Below, piece by piece: positions 1 through 9,005 of a stretch of DNA of 64,000 nucleotides. The notes under the pieces were generated by a model that searched no databases, was not told the DNA's origin, and worked only from the letters and a program-made list of their open reading frames with translations. The stretch is taken from positions 29,589 to 93,588 of the forward strand of contig CALVMH010000005.1 of the NCBI GenBank assembly GCA_944343275.1, written 5' to 3'. The number at the start of each line of letters is the position of its first letter. The first letter of the stretch is position 1. The translations under genes and the position numbers were made by a program. The DNA comes from an uncultured Clostridia bacterium (GTDB lineage: Bacteria > Bacillota > Clostridia > Christensenellales > Borkfalkiaceae).

Positions 1-263
1 TGGTGATGCCGGGATGCACGTCCGATTCGCTGCGCGTCCTCGATTTTCTCAAAGACGTCCTCCCGCCCGGCACCCCCCTTTCCCTCATGCGGCAGTACAC
101 CCCGATGGGCGACATTGCGGGGTTCCCGGAACTTTCCCGCACCGTGACCGCGCGCGAATACCGCCGCGTCACCGAGCACGCCCTCGCCCTCGGCTTCTCC
201 CCGCTCTATGTGCAGGAGCCGGAGAGTGCGGGCAAGGCGTATATCCCCGCATGGGATTTTTAA
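1..263 (+). CDS. PflX-like radical SAM protein, C-terminal end (partial)
   Basis: The frame is open from the left edge and ends at the TAA at 261-263, so only about the last 86 residues are visible. The tail reads LMRQYTPMG, FPELSRTVTAREYRRV, then YVQEPESAGKAYIPAWDF. This matches the C-terminus of the COG1313 group (PflX-like radical SAM proteins, relatives of pyruvate-formate-lyase activating enzyme), which typically ends in a YIPxFDL-like motif. The Fe-S cysteine cluster and SAM-binding core lie outside the window, so the assignment rests on the tail alone. The end overlaps by 4 nt, tail to tail, a possible small gene on the minus strand. Confidence 0.65.
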   Translation, partial: VMPGCTSDSLRVLDFLKDVLPPGTPLSLMRQYTPMGDIAGFPELSRTVTAREYRRVTEHALALGFSPLYVQEPESAGKAYIPAWDF

Positions 264-385
264 GTTCCGCGGGAGAGCTCGTCCATCAGGCGGACGAGGC
301 GTTCGGTGAGGCGGGCGCAGTCCTTGGGAGATGCGCTCTTCAACTGCTCTTTGAGCCGCTCCGCTTTTACAAGTTTTTTGTTCAT
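260..385 (-). CDS. Possible small charged helical protein (41 aa)
   Basis: This short minus-strand frame starts at the ATG at 385 and ends at the TAA at 262-260. The product begins MNKKLVKAERLKEQLKSAS and continues with Arg/Leu/Glu-rich sequence, as expected of one or two amphipathic helices. It fills the gap between the PflX-like gene and the ABC-F gene, and its third positions are GC-rich like real genes here. The ribosome-binding signal is weak (GGAAG about 12 nt upstream). I recognise no family. It could also be a chance frame, or the 3' end of a longer antisense frame that would overlap the ABC-F gene. Confidence 0.35.
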   Translation of the reverse strand: MNKKLVKAERLKEQLKSASPKDCARLTERLVRLMDELSRGT

Positions 386-416
386 ATTACGCAGTTTCTT
401 CCGAACGAGGAAAACT

Positions 417-2267
<1,851 letters not shown>

Positions 2268-2349
2268 GCCCGCCCTTTTTCTTCCGCCGCCTTGCCGCCG
2301 CAAGCAGAGTGCAATTTGGCACAGGAAACTTCTTCCTGCGGCAATTCGC

Positions 2350-2378
2350 TTGCATTTTGCGCGCGCACGAATTATAAT
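2350..2378 (+). promoter_or_regulatory. Promoter of a predicted leaderless gene
   Basis: The -35 is TTGCAT (2350-2355), followed by 17 nt and the -10 TATAAT (2373-2378). Transcription would start about 7 nt after the -10, which is the A of the ATG at 2385. No Shine-Dalgarno lies between. Confidence 0.75.
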
Positions 2379-2384
2379 AGTATT

Positions 2385-2705
2385 ATGAACATTCAGAAGA
2401 TCGCGGCGCTCCCCGCAGAGATCGCCATTCCGTCCGCAAACGCCTTTTCCGAGGCGCGCACCGTGCAAAATGCAGCCGTTTGCTCCGCCGAGGGTGCGCT
2501 GCGCATCACAAGCAGCGGCAGGTTCAAACGCTTTGCTGCCCCCGCGGAGTATATCCGCATCGAGCGCGGAAGCGGCTACATCAAATGGAAGCGCGGGGAA
2601 CTCCCCTTTGCGGAGGGCGACCTCCTCTATGCGGAGCGCGCCGATGAATACGATTTTTACGGAGCGGGAGACTTCCTCGTTCTGACAGGCAAGGAGAGAG
2701 CATGA
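2385..2705 (+). CDS. Small cupin-like protein (106 aa), predicted leaderless
   Basis: This 106-residue protein begins MNIQKIAALPAEIAIP. Its second half (YIRIERGSGYIKWKRGELPF followed by AEGDLLYAERADEYDFYG) has the alternating strand-Gly pattern of a small cupin-like beta barrel, but I cannot see a full metal-binding motif, so the fold is tentative. The ATG at 2385 sits 6 nt after a consensus -10 with no ribosome-binding site, so translation from a leaderless mRNA is expected. Its TGA overlaps the ATG of the next gene by 4 nt (ATGA), so the two are probably translationally coupled. Its role may be tied to that large membrane protein. Confidence 0.7.
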   Translation: MNIQKIAALPAEIAIPSANAFSEARTVQNAAVCSAEGALRITSSGRFKRFAAPAEYIRIERGSGYIKWKRGELPFAEGDLLYAERADEYDFYGAGDFLVLTGKERA

Positions 2706-5230
2706 GCAAACGCAGCAAGGCGCTCAGGGCGTCCGACGCCCGCAAGATCGCGTTGGAAAAGGAACTTGTCAAGCGGGGAAAGATCTTCCCCCGCACGCAC
2801 TATGCGCCCCGCACCTTTCTGGGACGCATCCTTGCCGTGACGCTCGCCTTTTTGCTGGGCATTCTGGCGGCGGTCGGCGGCATTTTCGGCGCGGGATACT
2901 ACTTCGGGTCCCGCCCCTTGAAGGACGCCCTCGGCATGTTCGGGCTAGATTACAGCGCATGGCTCACAGACACCGCCGCAGACCTCACCGTCCTCGAACT
3001 CGTGCAGCAGGTCTCGGGCGGCGGCATCGACACCCTCGGCGACATCGCACGGTATACCCCTTATGTCGACACGCTCATCGCGCAGCTCAACGAGCAGACG
3101 GCGGCGCTGGGCATGACGCTCGACGGTGAAACGCTCAAAGCCACCCCCTTCCAAGAGATGGGGAGCTACTTCTCCTCCGCCATTCAAACTGCGGAACTCG
3201 GCAAGGCGCTGGGCGTGACGGCGCAGTCGGACGCGCTGATGATCGCCCTTTGCTACGGCGCGGAAGGCACGAACGAAGAGGGCGGCGATCACACCGTTCA
3301 GGACGGCGTCATCGTCATGAACGAGGGGAAATCCCCCACCACCATTGCAGACCTCAACGAGGGCGCGGGCGACATCGTCGGAAAAGTGACGGTGGAGGCG
3401 GCGCTGGGCGTCAACGGCGCCTCCAACAGCGCCATGCGCTACCTTGCCTACGGCACCGAAGACATCAACTACACGCGCGAGGGCGAGACCGTCACCATGC
3501 TCACCGACCCCATGACGGGCAAGCTCTATCAGAAGAAGCGCCTTGCAGACCTGTCCGGCACGGACAACGTCATGGCAAATGCCTCCATTCGTGATGTCAT
3601 CACGATCGGTGATGCAACAAGCGGTCTGCTCGCCGCGATCAGCGATTGGACGGTAAACGACCTCGGCAGTCAGGCGCGCCTCGAACGGCTCAAACTCTCG
3701 CAGGTCATGACCATCGGAGCGGATGCCTCCGGCATCATGCAGGCGATGCGGGATTGGCGCATCGGGGACCTGACCGATCAGAACAAGATCAACTCCTTAA
3801 CGCTCGGAAGCGTGCTCACCCTCGACGAAAACGCGGCGCCCATCCTTCAAGCGCTTCGGAACACCCGCCTCGGAGAACTCTCGCAGGCGACGCAGGAATT
3901 GCGCCTTTCGGACATCCTCGACAAAGACGCGTTTGCGAACAATGCGCTGCTGGAAAGCATTGCAGACAGTTCGCTGGACACCCTTGCGCACGACATCCGC
4001 AGCCTCACCGTTGCGGACATCTACGGCGGCGAAATCTATTCCTACCTCGACCTCGGCGAGAACGGCAAAAATCCGACCTATCTTTCGTTCCTGCAAAACT
4101 ATCGGGAGAACGCGGAGGATGCAGCACAGCGCAAGCCCCTGTCCCCCATCACGGCGGCCGACCTTCGGGTGACGGAATCCTATTACTACGAAGGCGTGCA
4201 AGTACAGCCCGGCTGGTTCCTTTTGGACAACGGGCAGACAACAGGCAGCCCGCTGGAAGAGAGCGCCGTGCATAAGACGATGGACGGGAACGCCGTCAAA
4301 TACTACACCCGCACGGAAGTTTTCCTGACGCCGCAGTACGCATGGAAGTTCATCAACTATGCGTCGGGCGGCGCGCTTCAAGACATCACGCTCCGAACGC
4401 TCGACGAGGGCGACGCAACGATCGAGGAAAACGGCACGCCGGGAACGGAAGTTCGGGACGAAACGACGAACAAGCCCCTCTATTTTGTGACCCAGCGCCC
4501 CACCGCGCCCGCAGACGATGCGTCCGCACCCGTCACGGAAACAGTCGCCTACCCCGTTTGGCAGGACGGCAACGGTTACTTCTACCGCGAGCGCGTCCTT
4601 GAAGAGAACGGCGAACGTTCCGTTGTGCGCCGCGTCGATCTCGAACGTGCCGTCGTCGGATATATTGAATCTGACGATTCGACGCAGCTTCCGCCCGACG
4701 AAAACGGCAATGTGACGTATGAGGAGCAGTCCTATCCCGTCCGTACAAAGACGGAAAACGGCGCGGAAACGTTCTATATCTCGGTGCGCAGGGACGTCGT
4801 GCAGCGCTATTATTCGGAAAACGGCACGGGGCTTGACATTCTTGACGAAACCGCTGCCGTCACCACACGCTTCCAAGGAACGTGGACGGAAGGCGGAGTC
4901 ACCGTCGAGCGCAGCGTAGACAGGTTTTTGCACGGGACATGGTACCTCATCTTCGGCGGCGAGAAACTCGACGATACGGGCAAGATCACCGCTGTCGTCG
5001 ACAACACCGACCTGCCCATCCTCGAAATCGCAGACAAGATCGCGGCGACCTCCGGTCTCATCAACTCCACGCCCCTCTGGAAACTCTATCTGCACGGCAT
5101 GATCGCGGAGGACCCCTACCAACTGCTCCCGGGAAGCGGATTTACAGACGGCGGAAAGACTTACACCAATCTCAATCAGCTCGATGTCGGCGGCGTCATC
5201 CGCTACATCAAGCAACTGCCGACCACATAA
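2702..5230 (+). CDS. Large membrane-anchored protein with ~36-residue repeats
   Basis: This 842-aa protein is of unknown function. It has a basic cytoplasmic N-terminus (1-40), one membrane segment (about 42-69) and a long presumably extracytoplasmic part. Between residues about 295 and 430 it carries about four degenerate repeats of 34-36 residues. Two read DVITIGDATSGLLAAISDW and QVMTIGADASGIMQAMRDW; the others are DENAAPILQALRNTRLGEL and a weaker copy near 404-430. The remainder is Glu/Asp/Thr-rich and looks like beta-rich envelope sequence, with VRRVDLERAVVGY- and YYSENGTGL-type segments. No catalytic motif or sorting signal is visible. It overlaps the cupin-like gene by 4 nt and is followed by a strong terminator, so the two genes form a closed unit. 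Confidence 0.85.
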   Translation: MSKRSKALRASDARKIALEKELVKRGKIFPRTHYAPRTFLGRILAVTLAFLLGILAAVGGIFGAGYYFGSRPLKDALGMFGLDYSAWLTDTAADLTVLELVQQVSGGGIDTLGDIARYTPYVDTLIAQLNEQTAALGMTLDGETLKATPFQEMGSYFSSAIQTAELGKALGVTAQSDALMIALCYGAEGTNEEGGDHTVQDGVIVMNEGKSPTTIADLNEGAGDIVGKVTVEAALGVNGASNSAMRYLAYGTEDINYTREGETVTMLTDPMTGKLYQKKRLADLSGTDNVMANASIRDVITIGDATSGLLAAISDWTVNDLGSQARLERLKLSQVMTIGADASGIMQAMRDWRIGDLTDQNKINSLTLGSVLTLDENAAPILQALRNTRLGELSQATQELRLSDILDKDAFANNALLESIADSSLDTLAHDIRSLTVADIYGGEIYSYLDLGENGKNPTYLSFLQNYRENAEDAAQRKPLSPITAADLRVTESYYYEGVQVQPGWFLLDNGQTTGSPLEESAVHKTMDGNAVKYYTRTEVFLTPQYAWKFINYASGGALQDITLRTLDEGDATIEENGTPGTEVRDETTNKPLYFVTQRPTAPADDASAPVTETVAYPVWQDGNGYFYRERVLEENGERSVVRRVDLERAVVGYIESDDSTQLPPDENGNVTYEEQSYPVRTKTENGAETFYISVRRDVVQRYYSENGTGLDILDETAAVTTRFQGTWTEGGVTVERSVDRFLHGTWYLIFGGEKLDDTGKITAVVDNTDLPILEIADKIAATSGLINSTPLWKLYLHGMIAEDPYQLLPGSGFTDGGKTYTNLNQLDVGGVIRYIKQLPTT

Positions 5231-5245
5231 AAGACGCAACATGCA

Positions 5246-5285
5246 CAGGGCGTTCCGCTGTAAGCGGAACGCCCTGCTTTTTTCT
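5246..5285 (+). terminator. Intrinsic terminator after the repeat protein
   Basis: Perfect 14-bp stem (5246-5259 with 5263-5276), 3-nt loop, followed by a run of six T (5278-5283). Confidence 0.9.
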
Positions 5286-5324
5286 TATCGCGACGGCATA
5301 AGCCGTCCTCATCTGTCATGCCGA

Positions 5325-5774
5325 TCACCGCGGAAGCCTGCCGCGTTCGCGGCACATTGCCTCCAAAATGGCGGCGGCATCGCGGATGACGTGCGGACAG
5401 GGGCGGCGGCGGTAATATTCCTCGGTGCGTTCCTCGGGAGTGGGCGCGGTTTCGGCGGGCAGCCCTGCGTTGCGCAGCAGAGTCCCGCAGCTGACAGTCG
5501 CGTGCCGTTCACGGAACCTGCCCGCGAACTCCTGCACGAGCGCGTACATCGCCGCCTTATCGTATGCGGGGAACAGCAGCCCCAGGACGATCGCCCCGCC
5601 CGAAATGGCGCCGCACGTCTCGCGCAGGCGCCCCAGCCCGCCGCCCAGCGGCAGCGACGCCGCCATCAGCGTATCCTCGTTCGCGCCAAGGACGTCCGCG
5701 AACGCCATCACCACAGACTGCGCGCAATTACAGCCTTCCAGAAATAATTTTTCCGCACGTTCCCCTCGCGTCAT
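5325..5774 (-). CDS. C_GCAxxG_C_C family putative redox protein
   Basis: This 149-aa protein has the family-defining cysteine pattern: C15 in EGCNCAQSV, C54 in RETCGAISGG, and later cysteines in SCGTLL and RPCPHVI. These proteins are small cytoplasmic proteins thought to bind a metal or perform redox chemistry, but no member's reaction is established to my knowledge. The start has a good GGAGGG about 9 nt upstream. The gene is divergent from the phosphopantetheinyl transferase gene, with only 34 nt between the two starts, so their promoters overlap. Confidence 0.85.
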   Translation of the reverse strand: MTRGERAEKLFLEGCNCAQSVVMAFADVLGANEDTLMAASLPLGGGLGRLRETCGAISGGAIVLGLLFPAYDKAAMYALVQEFAGRFRERHATVSCGTLLRNAGLPAETAPTPEERTEEYYRRRPCPHVIRDAAAILEAMCRERGRLPR

Positions 5775-5802
5775 TTACAAATCCCTCCGATTATGATATA
5801 CT
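5774..5802 (+). promoter_or_regulatory. Promoter of a predicted leaderless gene (Sfp-like)
   Basis: The -35 is TTTACA (5774-5779), then 17 nt and TATACT (5797-5802) with an extended TG upstream. The ATG at 5809 lies 6 nt after the -10, so no leader or ribosome-binding site is possible. The -35 abuts the first codon of the divergent gene. Confidence 0.75.
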
Positions 5803-5808
5803 CTTTGC

Positions 5809-6291
5809 ATGGTCGTATGGTTCACCGATGAAAACATCACGGGCGAAGCCTTTGCGGCGCGCATCCTGACGGCGCATCACGGCATGTCCGCACCCGCCTT
5901 CTTCCGCACGGAACAGGGAAAGCCGCTTACGCAAGGCGTCTTTTTCAGCTTGTCCCACAGCCGCGGGCGCACCTTTTTTGCCGCCTGCCGCGAAGAGGTC
6001 GGGCTGGATGCGGAATGGCGCGCGCGTCCCCTGCCTGCGGCGTACTGCCGCCGCCTCACGGAGCGCGAACGGCGCGAGGACTTCTTCCGTCTGTGGACCG
6101 CAAAAGAGGCTTACGTCAAATTCTGCGGCGGCACGCTTGCGCGCATGCTCCCCTCGCTGCGATTTGAAGGCGGCGTCCTTTCGGACGGCGGCGCGCCGCT
6201 GCCCGTACACCTCGCCTTTGCGGAGGCGGACGGCTACACCGTAGCCCTGTGCACGGCATCCCCGCAGGACATCGAACTCAGACACGGTTAG
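5809..6291 (+). CDS. 4'-phosphopantetheinyl transferase, Sfp type (short)
   Basis: Transfers phosphopantetheine from CoA to a carrier protein serine. The three family motifs are all present: FSLSHS (46-51), the Mg-binding VGLDAE (64-69) and WTAKEAYVK (96-104). At 160 residues it is much shorter than Sfp (about 224), closer to compact one-domain-like members. No carrier protein, fatty-acid or NRPS gene is adjacent, so its target lies elsewhere. The start codon follows the -10 by 6 nt with no Shine-Dalgarno, so a leaderless message is predicted. The gene ends just before a nitroreductase on the other strand (convergent). Confidence 0.85.
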   Translation: MVVWFTDENITGEAFAARILTAHHGMSAPAFFRTEQGKPLTQGVFFSLSHSRGRTFFAACREEVGLDAEWRARPLPAAYCRRLTERERREDFFRLWTAKEAYVKFCGGTLARMLPSLRFEGGVLSDGGAPLPVHLAFAEADGYTVALCTASPQDIELRHG

Positions 6292-6323
6292 CCCGTGAGC
6301 CGTCTGCGCACCGCGCAGACGGC

Positions 6324-6845
6324 TTAAAATTTGTTGCGGAAGATCAGCTGCTCCGCGGGCGCGGACGCCGTATGCATGGGCGAGGGCTTCGCATCGGGCG
6401 CGGCGTGCCCCATGACGAGGAGCGCCGCAGGCTCGAACGAGGCGGGCAGCGCGAACTCCCGCCTGACGGCGGCAGGATCGAAGTGCATGACCCACGTTGT
6501 TCCGATGCCGAGCGCCGTCGCCGCGAGCATCATTTGCGTCGTGACGATGGCGGCATCCGTTTCGCCGCTCGGCTTGTTGTCAAAGCGCTCCCGCTTCCAG
6601 CAGGCGTCCTTATCATAGCACACGAGCAGCGCGCACGGTGCACCGAAGCGGCACGCGGTGCACCTGTCCAGCTTTTCAAGCGCCGCGCACGTGTTGAGAA
6701 CGAGGATGCGCTGCGGCTGTATGTTTTTTGCCGTGGGCGCCAGCATCCCCGCCTGTAAAATGCGGGCGAGCGTCTCCTCCGCAATCGGCTCCTGCGTAAA
6801 TTTGCGGACCGAAAAACGGTCTGCGATGAGCTTGAAATACTCCAT
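6324..6845 (-). CDS. Nitroreductase family protein
   Basis: This 173-aa protein has an N-terminus YFKLIADRFSVRKFTQEP, the FMN-binding SVRKF signature of nitroreductases, followed by ILQAGMLAPTAKNIQPQRI and the C-terminal ALGIGTTWVMHF. It should be a dimeric FMN-dependent NAD(P)H oxidoreductase. A Cys-rich stretch (NTCAALEKLDRCTACR and CALLVCYDKDACW) sits between residues about 50 and 85, more cysteines than usual for the family. I chose the start at 6845 because GGAGGAGG lies about 7 nt upstream; a longer start five codons earlier would have no such signal. Confidence 0.85.
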   Translation of the reverse strand: MEYFKLIADRFSVRKFTQEPIAEETLARILQAGMLAPTAKNIQPQRILVLNTCAALEKLDRCTACRFGAPCALLVCYDKDACWKRERFDNKPSGETDAAIVTTQMMLAATALGIGTTWVMHFDPAAVRREFALPASFEPAALLVMGHAAPDAKPSPMHTASAPAEQLIFRNKF

Positions 6846-6877
6846 GTCTGCCTCCTCCAACAGCGAAATGCAGCTTT

Positions 6878-7450
6878 TTACATCTCATCCAGCGTCAGGG
6901 AAAACGCGGGGATGAAGTGTTCGAAGAAATAATCGACGGCGGGCATCCGCTTTTCCGAAAGCGCCGCTTTGATGCTTTTTTCCGCCTGCACGAATTCTGA
7001 ATTGCCCGAACGCAGTTCTTCCAGACATTTGAGGTATGCGGAAAGTTTGTCCGCCGCCTTGACGAACGCATATTCCCGCGACGTTTTGTCCGCCTGCAAA
7101 TAGGGATAGATGGCGGGGCGCAGTTCCTTGGGAAGCGTCGCGGCGATCTTATCGACGGCGAGCTGTTCCACCTTGGCGTATTCGCCGTGCAGCTGCATGT
7201 TGAAATATTTGACGGGCGTGGGCATATCCCCCGTCACCACCTCGCTGACTTCATGATACAGGGCGTACAGCACGGCGCGCTCCACGTTGACGCTGCCGCC
7301 GAACACCTCGTTCTCGATGGCGCAGAGCGCATGCGTCAGCAGCGCCACCTGATGCGAATGCTCCATGATATTCTCATCCCGCGTGGAACGCATGAGCTGC
7401 CAACGGCGGATAAACTTCATCCTGTCAAGATATGCATAAAATTTTTCCAT
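6878..7450 (-). CDS. yfbR: YfbR-like 5'-deoxynucleotidase (HD superfamily)
   Basis: Over its 190 residues the protein follows E. coli YfbR closely: MKFIRRWQLMRSTRDENIMEHS, GDMPTPVKYFN, AYLKCLEELRSGNSEF and DYFFEHFIPAFSLTLDE. YfbR hydrolyses deoxyribonucleoside 5'-monophosphates and depends on a divalent metal held by an HD motif. Here the motif reads YHEVSE, so the Asp of the HD pair is Glu (H66-E67). The other histidine (H31 in EHS) and the downstream Asp in KAADKLSAY are kept. The ATG at 7450 lies 6 nt after a TATAAT with no ribosome-binding site, so a leaderless message is predicted. Confidence 0.88.
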   Translation of the reverse strand: MEKFYAYLDRMKFIRRWQLMRSTRDENIMEHSHQVALLTHALCAIENEVFGGSVNVERAVLYALYHEVSEVVTGDMPTPVKYFNMQLHGEYAKVEQLAVDKIAATLPKELRPAIYPYLQADKTSREYAFVKAADKLSAYLKCLEELRSGNSEFVQAEKSIKAALSEKRMPAVDYFFEHFIPAFSLTLDEM

Positions 7451-7456
7451 GGCACC

Positions 7457-7485
7457 ATTATACTACAAAACCTGCAAAAATTCAA
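7457..7485 (-). promoter_or_regulatory. Promoter of the leaderless yfbR-like gene
   Basis: On the minus strand the -35 TTGAAT (7485-7480), a 17-nt spacer and TATAAT (7462-7457) are followed 6 nt later by the ATG at 7450. It lies back to back with the plus-strand promoter of the TPP riboswitch (-35 at 7486-7491). Confidence 0.75.
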
Positions 7486-7514
7486 TTGACTTTCCGCAGA
7501 AAACGCACTATAAT
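7486..7514 (+). promoter_or_regulatory. Promoter of the thiT transcript
   Basis: TTGACT (7486-7491), a 17-nt spacer and TATAAT (7509-7514), about 25 nt upstream of the TPP riboswitch. Confidence 0.8.
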
Positions 7515-7537
7515 GAAAATACAATTTTTCATATATC

Positions 7538-7618
7538 CGTCGCGGGTGCCGAAAGGCTGAGATCATACCGTTTGAATCGGACAAGGTAATCCTTGCACGA
7601 AAGAACAGGAGAAGTTAG
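7538..7618 (+). promoter_or_regulatory. TPP riboswitch (THI element)
   Basis: The conserved THI-box elements are present in order: GGGTGCC, GGCTGAGATCATACC, GAATCGGACAAGGTAATCC and TTGCACG. These form the thiamine pyrophosphate aptamer. The terminator hairpin starting 10 nt downstream provides an OFF-type expression platform for the ThiT-like gene. Confidence 0.93.
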
Positions 7619-7627
7619 GTATTTTTC

Positions 7628-7654
7628 CGCCCGCATTGCCGCGGGCGTTTTTTT
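7628..7654 (+). terminator. Riboswitch-controlled terminator
   Basis: 7-bp GC stem (7628-7634 with 7641-7647) followed by seven T, between the TPP aptamer and the thiT start. It is expected to form when thiamine pyrophosphate is bound. Confidence 0.85.
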
Positions 7655-7683
7655 ACGCTTCCGACGGGTAGAAAGGAGGTCTT

Positions 7684-8952
7684 ATGTTACTCAATTCCCT
7701 GCTGTCGGCGGGACCGGAATGGGATCCGCCCGAATGGTATCCCGTTCTGTTCGACTCCGCCAAGAACATTGCGGGCAGCGTCTTTTTTTGGCTGACCGTC
7801 GCCGCGCTCCTTGCGTTCGTGCTCTGCGTCTTCCTCATCAAAGGTGAAACGCGCAAACGCTTCTTCAAGGTCGCGCTCATCGCCGCCATCGGCTATGCCT
7901 GCATCGTCGGGATCACCATGCTCGTGCTCTCCTTTTTGGAGGATGGTATCGTCACGCTGCTCTTTGCGCCGCTCGTCACCGCGATCGCCGCGGTGGGTGC
8001 GGGCGCCATCCTGCTCGTCCTCAAAAGGACGCGCCTGACATACATCGTCGCAGGCTGTCTGGCGGGCACCGCCGTCATTGCGGCACTCGTCTGTATGGGC
8101 GTATATTACGCACAGAACATCGACGCGGACGGCTACTTCAACAGCGAAGCGACGGGCGCAAAGGTCAATCAGATCGTTTTGTATGTCTCCTCCGTCCTGC
8201 TGCTGGCACTCGTCATCGCCCTCGGATTTATATGCGATAAGGGGAAAAAGGGATTTGACAGCAAATCCATCGCCTATGCCGCCGTGTGCATTGCCATGAG
8301 CTTCGCCCTCTCCTACATCCGCATCGTCAAGATGCCGCAGGGCGGCTCGGTGACCGTCGCTTCCCTGCTGCCCCTCATGATCTATTCCTTCATGTTCGGA
8401 ACGAAGAAGGGCGTGTTCGCGGGGCTTGTTTACGGCTTGCTGCAAGCCGTGCAGGATCCGTGGATCATCCATCCCGCGCAGTTCCTTTTGGACTACCCGA
8501 TCGCCTTTGCGGGCATCGGCGTTGCGGGCATGTTCGCCCGTACAAAGCGCCTTGAAAAGGTGCCGCAGGTACAGTTCGCACTGGGGGCGGTCGTGGCGAG
8601 CGTGCTGCGCTTTCTTGCGCACATCCTGTCGGGCGTGTTCGCCTTCTCCGCTTATGCCATTGAGAAGGGAATGAACACCTGGGTATATTCGCTTTTCTAT
8701 AATTCCTTCGTCTTCCTCGACATCGCCATCGTCATTGCGGCGGGCGTGCTCGTGTTCAGCTCCAAGGCGTTCATGAAACAGGTGAGAAAATTCACCGCCC
8801 CCGCCAAGACGGGCGCCTGCGTGCCCGCGGCGGCGGAAGGCAGCGCCATGTCCGAAGATGCGGCGCAGGAAGTCTCCTCCGAGGCATCCATGTCCGAAGC
8901 GCCTGCCGCGGAACATCCGGCACCCGTGTCCGGACCGCACAGCGGACAATAG
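7684..8952 (+). CDS. thiT: ThiT-like thiamine ECF transporter S component with N-terminal extension
   Basis: Membrane substrate-binding component for thiamine uptake, made under a TPP riboswitch. The ThiT core lies in the second half (about 195-370): AMSFALSYIRIVKMPQGGSV, LLPLMIYSFMFGTKKGVFAG, LLQAVQDPWIIHPAQFLLDY. These include the segments that line the thiamine pocket in ThiT. Typical ThiT is about 190 aa with six helices; this protein is 422 aa. The first about 190 residues add several extra membrane helices (near 33-52, 63-84, 90-115, 120-140, 165-187), and the last about 50 residues are an Ala/Pro/Ser/Glu-rich tail. The start has AAAGGAGG upstream. The ECF ATPases and T component are not in this window. 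Confidence 0.88.
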   Translation: MLLNSLLSAGPEWDPPEWYPVLFDSAKNIAGSVFFWLTVAALLAFVLCVFLIKGETRKRFFKVALIAAIGYACIVGITMLVLSFLEDGIVTLLFAPLVTAIAAVGAGAILLVLKRTRLTYIVAGCLAGTAVIAALVCMGVYYAQNIDADGYFNSEATGAKVNQIVLYVSSVLLLALVIALGFICDKGKKGFDSKSIAYAAVCIAMSFALSYIRIVKMPQGGSVTVASLLPLMIYSFMFGTKKGVFAGLVYGLLQAVQDPWIIHPAQFLLDYPIAFAGIGVAGMFARTKRLEKVPQVQFALGAVVASVLRFLAHILSGVFAFSAYAIEKGMNTWVYSLFYNSFVFLDIAIVIAAGVLVFSSKAFMKQVRKFTAPAKTGACVPAAAEGSAMSEDAAQEVSSEASMSEAPAAEHPAPVSGPHSGQ

Positions 8953-8968
8953 TCCCGTCACACATTCA

Positions 8969-8998
8969 AAACGGCTTCCCTTGCGGGAAGCCGTTTTT
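8969..8998 (+). terminator. Intrinsic terminator, probably bidirectional
   Basis: The stem AAAACGGCTTCCC / GGGAAGCCGTTTT with TTGC loop lies between the convergent thiT and rseP genes. A-rich and T-rich flanks allow use on both strands. Confidence 0.88.
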
Positions 8999-9005
8999 GG
9001 ATGCA

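Noticed and set aside
306-416. A 37-codon N-terminal extension of the ABC-F protein.
   Set aside because: Homology starts at MLISFEHVTFGY (417), where a ribosome-binding site is present; the extension has no ABC-F similarity.
3590-3990. CRISPR-like or DNA tandem repeats inside the 842-codon gene.
   Set aside because: The repetition is at protein level, degenerate, and in frame; there are no exact DNA repeats or spacers.
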